From: Nansenia antarctica
Taxonomy: Eukaryota; Chordata; Actinopteri; Argentiniformes; Microstomatidae
NCBI GenBank assembly: GCA_963989245.1
Contig: OZ022346.1
Span: 7,550,426-7,614,425, forward strand
Reading direction: 5' to 3'
DNA length: 64,000 nt
Of the stretch, positions 22,060 to 32,542 are shown piece by piece (the first letter of the stretch is position 1; each line of letters opens with the position of its first letter). A program made the position numbers and the translations under genes. Below the pieces are notes generated by a model. It searched no databases and had not been told where the DNA came from. It saw only the letters and a list, made by a program, of their open reading frames with translations.

Positions 22060-23155
22060 ATGGCCTCTACCTCTACCTCTAGTAGCGGCACCATTAATTG
22101 GGACCTATGCTGTCTCTGCCAATGAGATGCTGATGAACCATTGCAAAGACCCAAAAATGAAGGACTTGTATCACTAGAAAGGGAAAAAAAGATTTCTTAG
22201 CTATTGCTAATGTTCTTCCTTCTTCTGTTAATGTTACAATTGATCAGTTGAATGACGGTTCAGGTATTGCAGCAACGCTTAAAACACACAATGCTATGTA
22301 TCACAAACTCTGTAGAAGCTACTGTAGTAGTTGTCGTGTCAAAAGGGCTCCAAAGTATGACGTTGGCTCCTCCTTAGTAGTGAGTCCTAAAAAGCTTCGA
22401 TCATGTCAACCCAAAGCCTGTGGCATTCATTGTGTCATATGTGAGGGGGAGATATGGATGACCTTCACAAGGCAGTAACAGATAATGTTGATTCCGATCT
22501 GAAAAGCTGGGCAGAATCCTGTAAACATTTTTAGCTTCTTGGTAGATTAGTTACACAAGCTTCCGATGTGCACGCAGCAGGTGTGTACTACATGCCAAAT
22601 GTTATCTCATGTTGCGATATGCAGCAAAACGGCAAGCATCTCATGACACTGCCAGGCCAGGGTGTCAGAAGGGGAAGCATCTACCAGTGAGTGGGGGACA
22701 ACCTTTGACCATCTAACTATTGCACAAATTGTTGCTCTGGTTGAGGATTCAGTTCCTCCTTCACAATCTCCTATTACGGCAACTCTACAGGAACCTTATG
22801 AAAGAACACAGGTGTTTGTGTCTGATTATGAACCCCACACAACAACATTCAAGCAACATCTCCTCAGCTATCTGCCTGAATAGAGTGAACACCAGAAGGG
22901 GAGGGAAACCTACATCGCAAACAAGGAACAAGTGGCTAAGAGGAACAATTGGCTCAGGATGAGGCAATTCTGTTGATGAGGGCCGCCTTGGTTTTACACA
23001 AGTTGTGCTTACAACGAGGCCACACATTTGACAGCTCCTTGACTGTCTCACAACATCTGTTGCTGAACCCTTACGAGTGTTCAATGATATCGTCCTCCAT
23101 GGTCCAGAGTTCCTCAAACCCTGTGCAGCTAATACAGAAGATGCCAACCTGCAAC
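22060..23155 (+). pseudogene. Degenerate Cys-rich ORF inside the long-TIR element
   Basis: Reading fragments across frames gives an N-terminus beginning ATGGCCTCTACC (22060) with WDLCCLCQ. Next comes TIDQLNDGSGIAATLKTHNAMYHKLCRS with downstream paired cysteines (22203-22450), then fragments at 22662-22883 (TTTFKQHLLSYLP) and about 22970-23155. The arrangement (C-x-x-C near the start, then a 'DxGxGIxxTLxxxxAxxHxxCR' pattern) is one I recall from anonymous transposon-associated proteins in fish. The protein function is unknown. Stops and frameshifts make this copy non-functional. Confidence 0.5.
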
Positions 23156-23230
23156 CGATAATAATAATAATAATAATAATAATTATAATAATAACTATAT
23201 CTGTATAGTGCTTTTCCTGCAAATGTTGCA
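23156..23230. repeat. (ATA)n and L2-like 3' tail remnant (reverse)
   Basis: AATAATAATAATAATAAT precedes CTATATCTGTATAGTGCTTTTCC and AGCTCAAAGTGCTT. The inverted order AAAGTGCTTT...(ATT)n is the usual L2-like LINE or SINE tail, so this is probably a short reverse-strand retroposon end. Confidence 0.5.
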
Positions 23231-23908
23231 GCTCAAAGTGCTTTAATCATTATATAATCTTAATTTAATTATTTTGTAACTTAAATGCAATATTAAAAGG
23301 ATGGGTTTTTATAATCTTAATTTAATTATTTAGTCAATATTAGTCAAGTACAATGCATTTGGCGGCACCCATCACACCTGCAAGACCGACGCAATACGTC
23401 ACAGCAAGGACATTGACATTTGCCAATCGACCTGACCCAAAAGCCAAACGGAAAAAAAAAATGCACTATGCAAATTAGGGGTCCAGACACACCCAATCAT
23501 GAATATAAGCATTCTAATGTGTTTCTAATAGTCAAAAAACATAAAATAGACACCAGGCTTGCATTTCTAGTTCATTTGGTTCAAAAGTTATAGCCGAAAC
23601 CTTTTTCGGAGGGCGGCCATATTGATTTGGCCGCCATGGCGACCCCGATGGTCGTTGGCTCGGGCGCCCTGGCTAAATCATTAGAGCATAACTCTGAGCT
23701 ACATCTGGGCCAAATCTGGTGCTTTTGCACAAATTCGCACAAAAATATCCCTAAGGCCCCAACTAACACACACATCACACACATCACACACATCACACAC
23801 ACACAGTAAGACCATGCACCTGACACACCAAACACACACACACAAGTGCACGCACGCGCACGCGCACACACACACACACACACACATACAGCAGAGTCCC
23901 TACTGTAC

Positions 23909-23946
23909 CAAGGGAGGAGATGCCTTTCTTCCTCAGGTAGACGTCG

Positions 23947-23950
<4 letters not shown>
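23909..23950 (-). pseudogene. Partial duplicate of the parp4-like exon
   Basis: The - strand reads ADVYLRKKGISSL followed by a GTACAGTAGGGACTCTGCTG donor context, a near copy of the 3' half and donor of the 24004-24106 exon (ANVYLRKKGIASL, GTACAGGAGAGACTCTGCTG). The duplicate is flanked by (CA)n on both sides and lacks the 5' half of the exon and an acceptor. Confidence 0.75.
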
Positions 23951-23986
<36 letters not shown>

Positions 23987-24106
23987 CAGAGTCTCTCCTG
24001 TACCTAGAGAGGCGATGCCTTTCTTCCTCAGGTAGACGTTAGCGAACACGTCCACCTCCACCTCCAGCAGAGCGCCCATTGCAGGGCTGCACTCCCAGTA
24101 GCCCTC

Positions 24107-24108
<2 letters not shown>

Positions 24109-24154
<46 letters not shown>

Positions 24155-24310
24155 CACCACCAGACACACACGCACACAACACACACACACAACACACCAG
24201 ACACACACACACACACACAACACACACCACACACACACACAACACACCAGACAAACACACACACACACACAAACACACAACACACCACACAACACACACA
24301 CACACAACAC

Positions 24311-24343
<33 letters not shown>

Positions 24344-24375
24344 CACACCACACACACACACACACACACACACAA
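24109..24375. repeat. (CA)n/(ACACACCA)n microsatellite
   Basis: About 265 bp of CA repeats with ACACCAGAC and ACAACACA interruptions adjoin the 24106 acceptor. All overlapping long open frames are artefacts. Confidence 0.95.
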
Positions 24376-24604
24376 GCAGGAGATGAGCAACTGTCCTCAC
24401 CTGGCTCACCTGGTGTCTCTTCTACACACAGGTAGTGGATGAGGCGAGTTCCACTGCTTATCAGAGAGCTATGTGTTTTCATTCTGTTGTCATATTCCAC
24501 TATCACTTAGAACAGGAAAACTTTATTATCATTAACAAAAAGCATACATGTAGGATATGATAACTTTGTTTCCATGTTGTATGTATGGTGCGGCATGCAA
24601 GGCC

Positions 24605-25590
24605 CCTAACTTTTATTTTATTTTATTTTTTTACCTTTATTTTACCAGGCGAGACAATTAAGAACAAAATTCTTATTTACAATGCTGGCCTGCAATAAGG
24701 GGAAAGGGGAGGGGGGCTGAAAGATAAAACATGTTAAAAACAAAGCACAATAAGCATTAAACACATGCATGTAACACAAACAATACAACAAAAGCACTAA
24801 CAGACATCAATAATGGAATACAACAGTAAGCACAAAAAGCAGACAGGCAACACAAGACAATACAATACAACAAAACGCACTGGGACACAGCCAAAAAGCA
24901 GACAGGCAACACAAGACAATACAATACAACAAAACGCACTGGGACACAGCCAAGCAAACACAACAATAACCACTGAGACACGACCAATCAACACAGCGAT
25001 ACAACATGGACACTAAGACAGCCAGTAAACAAACCAATACAACGATACACACTGAGACACAGTCAAGCAAACATAAATACGGTACAACAATAACCACTGA
25101 GACACAGCCACCAAATACGTACAACAACAGCAATAAGCACTTACGAAACAGGCCAACAAACATTAGAAAACAGTATTAACATTAACACAGAAAAGCTTAA
25201 AAGCAGAGAATGAGCAGACATGAGCGTATGGGGGCATAAAAACAAGTGCAGGTGGACAGAGGGGGTGTGTAAAGGGAATGAATACAAGTGCTGCCCTACA
25301 GAGAAGAGAAGCATGTGCAGGAATCAGTGAGAGTGTCTGAAATAGTGAGTCTGAAGGCAGAGAGGGAGATGAGTTTATCCAGTTTGAGGGTTTTTTGCAG
25401 AGCATTCCAGTCAGAGGGGGCAGCAAACTGGAATGATGCACGGCCAAGGGAAGTGGTGGATTTGGGAATGTTTAGTTGGATGTGGAGTGAGGATCGGGTG
25501 TTGCGAGTGACAGGCAGAGGGTGAAGCAGGAGACACAGATAGGGGGGTGATAGGTGGAGGAGGGTTTTATAGATGACCACACCAATCTAT
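24605..25590 (-). mobile_element. LINE 3' fragment (RT C-terminus plus UTR), reverse orientation
   Basis: On -, the frame at 25580-25296 encodes TRNTRSSLHIQLNIPKS, FQFAAPSDWNALQKTLK and SLSAFRLTISDTL. This is the conserved C-terminal R-x-T-R-S ... A-P-x-x-W-N-A-L-P/Q pattern of L2/CR1-like LINE polymerases. The rest is a tandemly repetitive UTR (GTGTCTCAGTG, TTTGCTTGGCTGTG). The 3' end in this orientation is an A-rich tail (TTTTATTTTATTTT on +, 24610-24640). Confidence 0.65.
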
Positions 25591-25866
25591 GAGAAAACAG
25601 GTTCATACTACATACTACATACTACATACGCATGAAACCTCTATCCCATTTCAACCATGGAATTCGCCGACATCTAAAAACAACCTTGCGACCTAACACT
25701 GCCACCTAGCGAATCAATATGAAACCTTGTTGATAATGTGCTAAACGGACCAGCTTCCTTCTTAGGTTATTTTGTCTGTAAAAAAATAAAATAATGTATG
25801 TAACAGACACAAAGAGACTCCTGAAGAAAAACCATTGTCTCAATACAAATACATGAATGAAAAAGA
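25591..25866. other. Non-coding, nothing recognised
   Basis: Short TACATACTACATAC repeats at 25604-25630 and otherwise unique sequence. Confidence 0.4.
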
Positions 25867-25886
25867 ATGATCTCTGAAAGGCTCTC

Positions 25887-25898
25887 TGTCTGTCTCTG

Positions 25899-25990
<92 letters not shown>
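25887..25990. repeat. (CT)n microsatellite
   Basis: CTGTCTCTGTCTCTG grades into ~70 bp of pure CT repeat. Confidence 0.95.
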
Positions 25991-26054
25991 AGACTCACCG
26001 CAGCGGCTGGCAGGTCATTCTTGGTGTGTGTGTGCTCTGTGCGTCTACATGGTC

Positions 26055-26325
26055 CGTCGATGTGTCAGCGAAGGTCCGACGACCTACCACGCCGGCAATG
26101 GACCACACTGAACCGTCTACGAACTGGTGTCGGTCGCTTTAAAACATCAATGAAGGCGTGGGGCCTGGCGGACAGTGCGGCATGCGAGTGCGGTGACCCA
26201 GAGCAGACCGCCGACCACATAATCACCATCTGCCCCTTATATAGACCACCCTCAGAAGCCAGCCTCTTCGACCTAGAACCAGAGATGCGGGCATGGCTAC
26301 GCGACACCGAGTTGGACCTCTGACG
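26055..26325 (+). pseudogene. LINE polymerase C-terminal fragment with CxC...H...C knuckle
   Basis: The frame encodes RRQWTTLNRLRTGVGRFK, MKAWGLADSAACECGD and EQTADHIITICPLYRPP, ending in a stop at 26323. These blocks are the C-terminal Cys/His knuckle of a widespread fish LINE polymerase. The upstream RT is absent, so it is a 5'-truncated remnant. Confidence 0.75.
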
Positions 26326-26934
26326 TTACACGAAAGAAAGCGAAGGTCCGAATCTTTCTGGTCGCTTCAGGGCTGGGCCGTCCCAGCCCGTCCATGGGCC
26401 TGGTTGGGGGTCCTGCTGGGGCCTGAGGGGGTCTGGCCTGGTCAGGAGGAGGAGGAGGAGGAGGAAGACTGCACTTCACAGCAGTGGCTTGAGGGGCTCT
26501 GGCCAGGGGTCGTGTCCCAAAAACTGACCCCATAGGTGGGGCTGAGCTCATCCTTAACCCTCCACCACCAGGGGGCCCTCCAACACCAGGGGGCCCTACT
26601 CCACCAGGGGGCCCTCCTCCACCAGGGGGCCCTCCAACACCAGGGGGCCCTCCTCCACCATCCACCACTACCAAGGCATCCTCACAGGGGGGGATTGCTG
26701 CGGATGCACAAGCTATAAACCTCTGAGCACTCAGAAGCTCGGCTCTGCAGTCAAAAGACAACTTGAACACTGCCGGAGCTGTGGCCTGGGCTCTGGCCAG
26801 GGGTTGTGCCCCCAAAACAACTGACCCCATAGGAAATCTCGAGGGCGTTACCGAGGGCAACGCTGCCTGGAATGGTGCCGCCCGGCGGCCTCCAAGCCTC
26901 CCGCAGGCCGTAGCGCTCATTTTTTTTTTCATTC
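26326..26934. other. Non-coding with 18-bp CCACCAGGGGGCCCTCC minisatellite
   Basis: Six or seven copies of CCAACACCAGGGGGCCCT or CCTCCACCAGGGGGCCCT lie at 26562-26660. The flanks carry a duplicated GGCTCTGGCCAGGGGT / AAACTGACCCCATAGG block (about 26495 and 26790). The 294-codon - strand frame across this region is Pro/Gly-rich repeat translation and I do not call it a gene. Confidence 0.55.
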
Positions 26935-27152
26935 TCTCATTCACCCATTCACACACACACATTCCACACACCAATGGCGGCAAGCTACCATGCAAGGCGC
27001 CGGCCCGCTCACTGGGAGCAACTTGGGGTTCAGTGTCTTGCCCAAGGACACTTCGACATGTGGCCAGCCGGGGCTCGAACCGCCGATCTGCCAACCTTGC
27101 GATCAGATTAGATGCCGACTCTACCTCCTGAGACACAGCCGCCCCTCTCTCT
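26935..27152 (-). mobile_element. tRNA-derived SINE, unit 1
   Basis: Read on -, it starts with a tRNA-like head: an A-box-like TGTCTCAGGAGGTAGAG and a B box GGTTCGAGCCC. A conserved body (TGTCCTTGGGCAAGACACTG) follows. The tail half is lost at the array edge near 26935. Confidence 0.8.
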
Positions 27153-27202
27153 GCCGCACACCTCTCGGTCCCGTCTCCCATGTCAGGAAGTCAGAAACAC
27201 GG

Positions 27203-27422
27203 TGGAGTAGTGGACAGGTAGTAATGGACAGGTAGTAATGGACAGGTAGTAATGGACAGGTAGTAATGGACAGGTAATGGACAGGTAGTAGTGGACAGGT
27301 AGTAATGGACAGGTAGTATTGGACAGGTAGTAATGGACAGGTAGTAATGGACAGGTAGTAATGGACAGGTAGTAATGGACAGGTAGTAATGGACAGGTAG
27401 TAATGGACAGGTAGTAGTGGAA
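27203..27422. repeat. 14-bp minisatellite GGACAGGTAGTAAT, unit 1
   Basis: About 15 copies, with occasional GTAGTAGT and one 5-bp-shorter unit. Open frames on - are repeat translations. Confidence 0.95.
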
Positions 27423-27879
27423 CTGCTTATTGCACAATGCTATTTATACTATTTCAAAAACATAGAAATTATCTTCTCATTGTGTTGCGTCTACATATTT
27501 CATAATGTATTCATAATGGAATAACATACATTAATACCAATTGAAATTGGTAATACAGGTCTACAAAATAAGAGTAAGTTATGACCATTCATTTTACAAC
27601 GTGTAGAAACATTTGTACAAACCTTATGAAATGTCACACTCTGGTGGCCAGAATAAAAGCTGTGCAGCAGCAACATTACTGAGTCAACCAGTAGTAATTA
27701 TGTGGCTGAGCAGAAGGCTGGTCTCAATGTAATGGAACAGTTTCCATTATTTTTAGAGCCGCTCTGCCTCTAGTCCATTAATTGATTGTATACATGGTGT
27801 TGTGTTTTTATAAAAAAAAACACCTGGTTGCTACAAATGCAGAGCTTTGGGAGATTTTCTGACAACCGTTCTCAAATGG

Positions 27880-28032
27880 GACATTCCCAGAGAGGCCTGT
27901 GATGAAGCAGGTAGCACTGAAGTATCAGGCAGCACCCAGTGAACTGGGTAGCACAGAGTCCAAGCCTGCCCAGTTGCATCTGTAGCAACCAGCTACTACA
28001 CTTGACCTTAGCCAAAAGGCCGAGGAAGCGAT
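27880..28032 (-). ncRNA. U2-headed snRNA-like segment, unit 1 (promoter displaced)
   Basis: Read on - from 28032, the sequence matches U2 snRNA from its first nucleotide, with one extra C (ATCGCTTCCTCGGCC), through the GTAGTA that pairs with the intron branch site (27999-27994). It then leaves U2 and continues with non-U2 sequence containing hairpins (GTTGC...GCAAC; ACCCAGTTCACTGGGT). The promoter-like element lies 1,035 bp upstream because a LINE sits at 28062-29045. I see no Sm site, and the 3' boundary is arbitrary. It is likely silent. Confidence 0.5.
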
Positions 28033-28061
28033 ACCCACAATGGGTACGAGGTAGGAGAGTC

Positions 28062-29045
28062 TTGATTGATTGATTGAAAACCTTTATTGTCCCCAATGGG
28101 GAAATTTTGTTGTCAAACAGCTCAGTTAGGGCAGAAAACATTCAGTACAGAAAACAGAAAAACATTCAATAAAATACATAAAACAGTGCAGGCTCAATAA
28201 GTAAAAAGTTCCAAAAGTTCCATCTCCAGGTCTCCCCCACCCTGCAGGGCCTGGTTGTAGAGTCGGAGTGCAGCTGGAATAAAGGACTGTCCAAATCTTT
28301 TTGTACTTTGACGGGGGAGAACAAATCTGTGGCTGAACTTGCTCCTCATCCCTGCCAGCTCGCAGTACATCGGGTGGGAGGGATTGGCCAGCATGGCCGC
28401 CAGTTTTTTCCCCATCCTCTGTTCTGCCACCACCTCTAGGCTGTCCAGCCCGGTCCCCACCACAGAGCTGGCCTTCTTCACCAGTTTGTTTAGCTTCGCA
28501 GCATCCCTGGCACAGATGTTTCCACCCCAGCAGGCCACGGCGAAGAACAGAACGCTGGCAACCACCGACTGATAAAACATTTGCAGCAGCTTGTTGCAGA
28601 CACCGAAAGACCTCAGCCTTCTCAGGAAAAACAGTCTGCTCTGCCCTTTCCTGAGAAGAGCCTCGGTGTTGTCAGTCCAGTCCAGTTTGTTATTAATTTG
28701 TACTCCCAGGTACCTGTAGGAGTCCACCCTCTCGACTTCCACCCCCTTGATGATGATGGGGGCTGGGGTCCTTCTCTTCCTCCTAAAATCCACCACCAAC
28801 TCCTTTGTTTTGCTGGTGTTAAGCAAAAGGTAGTTGGTGTCGCACCACTGCACGAAGCTCTCCACCAGGGCCCTGTACTCCTCATCCCTGTCGTCTGTGA
28901 TGTAACCGACGATAGAGGAGTCATCCGAAAACTTCTGCAGGTGGCACTGGTCGGAGCTAAACTGGAAGTCGGAGGTATAGAGGGTGAAGAGAAAGGGTGA
29001 CAGAACAGTTCCCTGGGGGGCACCGGTGTTGCACACCACCACCTC
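28062..29045 (-). mobile_element. 5'-truncated LINE insertion, unit 1 (fills the U2-promoter gap)
   Basis: On - it encodes an RT C-terminal half: NTGAPQGTVLSPFLFTLY, FSDDSSIVGYI in place of the usual F/YADD, LVVDFRRKR and YRYLGVQINNKLDWT. The frame stops at 28194 and a UTR follows, ending in an (ATCA)n tail next to 28062. AGTC flanks both sides (28058-28061 and 29046-29049). The insertion adds 988 bp relative to the empty site in unit 3 at 36910-36925. It resembles the CR1/Rex1-like LINE at 15.5-18.6 kb. Confidence 0.9.
28194..29045 (-). pseudogene. LINE RT C-terminal half, unit 1
   Basis: Approximately 285 codons are open from the 5' truncation point to the stop. RT motif B (GAPQGTVLSP) and the SDD variant of motif C are present, while motif A and the endonuclease are absent. 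The apparent ATG at 29066 lies in flanking DNA. It cannot encode an active polymerase. Confidence 0.85.
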
Positions 29046-29402
29046 AGTCAATCTCTGACACGTCAATACACGTCACGGTTTAACCACAATAGTTTCTATA
29101 TGCATTCCACCAAATAATACAACATATTTAACTTAACATTGTTCATGTACTGCTAATGTACAAAACATCCCAGAAATGCTACTTATGACTGTTCCAAACT
29201 GGGAAATTCAATACGTCCCACGGTCACGTGGTAAGCCGTCTCCAATCGTAGCGGAAGAAGGCATTTGCTCATCAAAATCACATTTACCGCAAACTGGAAA
29301 TAATGACCAACCGGTTACATGTAGTAAAACGTAATGTGATTATTATGGGCCATGTTTTGGATATTGACGCTTAGCTTTTCGCCTGAATATGAATGACACA
29401 GA

Positions 29403-29403
29403 C

Positions 29404-29452
<49 letters not shown>
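29403..29452. repeat. (CA)n microsatellite, unit 1
   Basis: Pure CA run between GACACAGACACACG and AGCAGCCGATAGAAAG. The equivalents in other units vary in length. Confidence 0.95.
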
Positions 29453-29453
<1 letters not shown>

Positions 29454-29767
29454 CAGCCGATAGAAAGACCTCTGTCGCCCTCTAGCGGTTATATTACACT
29501 TTGACCAGACATCTCTGACCTGTCCTGTTTCTCCCCGGTTAATTGTCAGTACTATCCTTGATGATCGACTAAATTAATTGTAGGACTGTGTACAAGTGAA
29601 AACAAACCACAGACCAAAGTAATCAGAGGCATGACCATTTATGTGGAATAAACTCGTTTCACAAGCACTACGACTTCACCCAATGAGCCTAGTCACTGTG
29701 GCTGTGATAGCACTGGCCAACCCAGTTAAAACCAAGGCTTTGGACTTTTGGGGGACTGCCAGTTGAG

Positions 29768-29990
29768 CTTTCTCCAAGCTCTGGAGGGGTCGGCGATGTC
29801 ACAGTGTGGGTTGAAGAGCTCTCACCAAGCTCTGGAGGGGTCGGCGATGTCACAGTGTGGGTTGAAGAGCTCTCACCAAGCTCTGGAGGGGTCGGCAATG
29901 TCACAGTGTGGGTTGAAGAGCTCTCACCAAGCTCTGGAGGGGTCGGCGATGTCACAGTGTGGGTTGAAGAGCTCTCACCAAGCTCTACCC
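29768..29990. repeat. 51-bp minisatellite, unit 1
   Basis: Four and a half copies of a 51-bp unit (GCTCTGGAGGGGTCGGCGATG, CACAGTGTGGGTTGAAGAG, CTCTCACCAA). The unit length is a multiple of three and lacks stops in several frames on both strands, which explains the long open frames; nothing else suggests a gene. Confidence 0.95.
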
Positions 29991-30065
29991 TGGGAGGCCA
30001 TGGAGGATGGCTGAAGAGACACCAGGCAGTGCTACAGTAGTAAGAAATACATTAGTTAGTGCAGA

Positions 30066-30172
30066 GAGTCCATAGTCATCACTGTATGACAGAGTCCATA
30101 GTCATCACTGTATGACAGAGTCCATAGTCATCACTGTATGACAGAGTCCATAGTCATCACTGTATGACAGTC
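30066..30172. repeat. 26-bp minisatellite AGAGTCCATAGTCATCACTG, unit 1
   Basis: Four copies of AGAGTCCATAGTCATCACTG plus TATGAC. Unit 2 has three (34540-34620), unit 3 three (42784-42865) and unit 4 four (48610-48718). Confidence 0.9.
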
Positions 30173-31317
30173 CACAGCTGGCTCACAGGTGACCACACAG
30201 AACAATTACAAGCTTCAGAATAACAGTAGTTAGATCTGCTGACAAGGTGATGGAGCATTTTAGTGACTTGACATGTGAGCATAACTTGTCATGATCATGA
30301 CTAATATCTGTTGCGATGTGAACTCAAATCAACCCACAACCCATTTCAAATCAACCCACAACCCCAACGATTGCTTTGTCAAGAGATGTAAGTCTAAGAC
30401 ACGTACCTGACTTTAGCGAGGTGTGAGATCTGACTAACGCTGGTCTGAGAACTGATGGAGGAGGCAGGACATGGACCCACTCTGCTTTTGGAAAGGTTCT
30501 TGAAAAGAGACACAGGTAGAGATGAGGAAGCATTGATACACACTGGTAAGTAACAAAGCTAAATGTCTAAAACTGAGATTCATCTGATATTACATCACTA
30601 TTAGCTCACAAGAGATAGATGCTGCTTCTATCACTTCATACTGGGGCGGACCTTGTTCAGATCTTGTGGCTCTGCGCAGCCCCAGCCGGCGGGCTGATTG
30701 GCTGTGTTCCAGGATCACGGGATAATAGTGAAGCTACAACAATTGATATATAATGGAACTTCCGGATTTAGCCACTGTTTTCAAAATAAAAGCGATCCAT
30801 CGAATGATATGGAGGGGGGGACACGTTGAAAAACAGATCCAGTATCTAAAAACAAACTGTCACTGTCAATATAGTTAACCTTCCCTAAAGGGACAGTTCA
30901 CTCCAAACTCCAACTTTTCAGATCTCAACAGTGGGTTGGTGCTTCTAGGTTGGTGCATAGCCTGGTAAACCCACCCAGACAGCTTGTAAGTGCATAACTA
31001 CTAGGCCTATTTAGAAACCAGAGCAGTACATGTACATGTTCTGCAACTTTTGATATGAACACACATGGTGCTTCACTTGAGTCAAAGTGACAATGAGACA
31101 ATTTAGCAAAACAGCATATATCTTTTTCATTGAGAACATGCAGCATAGGGTTCCCTGGTTGTGAGGTGTACTTCTCTCTTTCTGCTAAGGTTAGAGAATG
31201 TTAGAGAACCAAGCGTGACAGACAGGCCAGTGTTCTGCTGAAACCACCCGCCTCACGCAGGGGAAGTGGAACCCTGTGACATTAGTCTGGTTTTGGCTCA
31301 GCTCCGCTCTCCCTGAG

Positions 31318-31590
31318 TGTAATGGACTGACTTATATAGCTATGCCTTATTCCAAAGCGCTTTACAACGGCCTCTCATTCACCCATTCACACACACACAT
31401 TCCACACACCAATGGCGGCAAGCTACCATGCAAGGCGCCGGCCCGCTCACTGGGAGCAACTTGGGGTTCAGTGTCTTGCCCAAGGACACTTCGACATGTG
31501 GCCAGCCGGGGCTCGAACCGCCGATCTGCCAACCTTGCGATCAGATTAGATGCCGACTCTACCTCCTGAGACACAGCCGCCCCTCTCTCT
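31318..31590 (-). mobile_element. tRNA-derived SINE, unit 2
   Basis: This copy keeps the 3' part as well. On -, the body continues to TTGTAAAGCGCTTTGGAATAAGG and a TATATAAGTCAGTCCATTAC tail, the LINE-like 3' end typical of fish SINEs. Confidence 0.85.
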
Positions 31591-31645
31591 GCCGCACACC
31601 TCTCGGTCCCGTCTCCCATGTCAGGAAGTCAGAAACACGGTGGAG

Positions 31646-31908
31646 TAGTGGACAGGTAGTAATGGACAGGTAGTAATGGACAGGTAGTAATGGACAGGTA
31701 GTAATGGACAGGTAGTAATGGACAGGTAGTAATGGACAGGTAGTAATGGACAGGTAGTAATGGACAGGTAGTAGTGGACAGGTAGTAATGGACAGGTAGT
31801 AATGGACAGGTAGTAATGGACAGGTAGTAATGGACAGGTAGTAATGGACAGGTAGTAATGGACAGGTAGTAATGGACAGGTAGTAGTGGACAGGTAGTAG
31901 TGGAACTG
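31646..31908. repeat. 14-bp minisatellite GGACAGGTAGTAAT, unit 2
   Basis: About 19 copies, the longest version in the array. Copy number differs between units, as expected for a hypervariable minisatellite. Confidence 0.95.
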
Positions 31909-32359
31909 CTTATTGCACAATGCTATTTATACTATTTCAAAAACAGAAATTATCTTCTCATTGTGTTGCGTCTACATATTTCATAATGTATTCATAATGG
32001 AATAACATACATTAATACCAATTGAAATTGGTAATACAGGTCTACAAAATAAGAGTAAGTTATGACCATTCATTTTACAACGTGTAGAAACATTTGTACA
32101 AACCTTATGAAATGTCACACTCTGGTGGCCAGAATAAAAGCTGTGCAGCAGCAACATTACTGAGTCAACCAGTAGTAATTATGTGGCTGAGCAGAAGGCT
32201 GGTCTCAATGTAATGGAACAGTTTCCATTATTTTTAGAGCCGCTCTGCCTCTAGTCCATTAATTGATTGTATACATGGTGTTGTGTTTTTATAAAAAAAA
32301 ACACCTGGTTGCTACAAATGCAGAGCTTTGGGAGATTTTCTGACAACCGTTCTCAAATG

Positions 32360-32513
32360 GGACATTCCCAGAGAGGCCTGTGATGAAGCAGGTAGCACTG
32401 AAGTATCAGGCAGCACCCAGTGAACTGGGTAGCACAGAGTCCAAGCCTGCCCAGTTGCATCTGTAGCAACCAGCTACTACACTTGACCTTAGCCAAAAGG
32501 CCGAGGAAGCGAT
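32360..32513 (-). ncRNA. U2-headed snRNA-like segment, unit 2 (promoter displaced)
   Basis: Same head as unit 1 (start 32513, GTAGTA at 32480-32475, same extra C) and the same hairpin-rich downstream sequence. The LINE copy again places the promoter-like element at 33548-33560, 1,035 bp upstream. The LINE therefore inserted before units 1 and 2 were duplicated. Confidence 0.5.
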
Positions 32514-32542
32514 ACCCACAATGGGTACGAGGTAGGAGAGTC

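Larger units (their letters stand above)
20540..23765. mobile_element. 3.2-kb DNA element with ~300-bp terminal inverted repeats
   Basis: The left arm (20540-20849) and right arm (23468-23765) are inverted copies of each other over about 300 bp. Shared blocks include TAGTTGGGGCCTTAGGG, CACCAGATTTGGCCCAGATG, GCTCAGAGTTATGCTCTAAT, GGGCGCCCGAGCCAACGACC, GGTTCAAAAGTTATAGCC and GGGTGTGTCTGGACCCCTAA. The two arms have diverged by substitutions and small indels. The element lies in a CA-rich intron of the parp4-like gene and encloses a degenerate Cys-rich ORF and a nested small element. I cannot assign it to a named superfamily. Confidence 0.8.
18627..24106 (-). pseudogene. parp4: parp4-like gene, last three visible exons with stop and frameshift
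   Basis: Exons on - at 24106-24004, 20459-20327 and 18878 to about 18627 join in phase. They encode blocks matching the vertebrate PARP4 (vault PARP) C-terminus: EGYWECSPAMGALL and YLRKKGIASLG in the first; HADILRLVATLLVL, then LLRVRRL, in the second; CWLAVRRAVDWASW, DRQYP and, one frame over, RLEFGRDWESSTRQLLG in the third. In PARP4 this region follows the VIT and VWA domains and mediates interaction with the major vault protein. Lesions: TAG at 20404-20406, where family members have Gln (CAG), and a one-base loss near 18800-18805 between DRQYPC and the RLEFG block. Either this is a decaying copy or these are sequencing errors. Earlier exons (catalytic PARP, BRCT) are not in the window. Confidence 0.75.

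Noticed and set aside
24028..24506. Cys/Val-rich frames of 100-155 codons on -
   Set aside because: Direct translation of a CA/TG microsatellite; the only coding part is the short exon at 24004-24106.
24757..25163. Hydrophobic frames of 65-118 codons on -
   Set aside because: They translate the repetitive 3' UTR of a reversed LINE fragment and not a membrane protein gene.
26297..27181. 294-codon frame on - with Gly/Pro repeats
   Set aside because: It covers a GC-rich minisatellite and the tRNA-SINE in reverse. No conserved domain is seen and the repeat explains its openness.
29689..30040. Repeated 78- and 88-codon frames on both strands, present in four units
   Set aside because: The 51-bp minisatellite is a multiple of three without stops, so all frames stay open together. 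The recurrence reflects segmental duplication and not coding selection.
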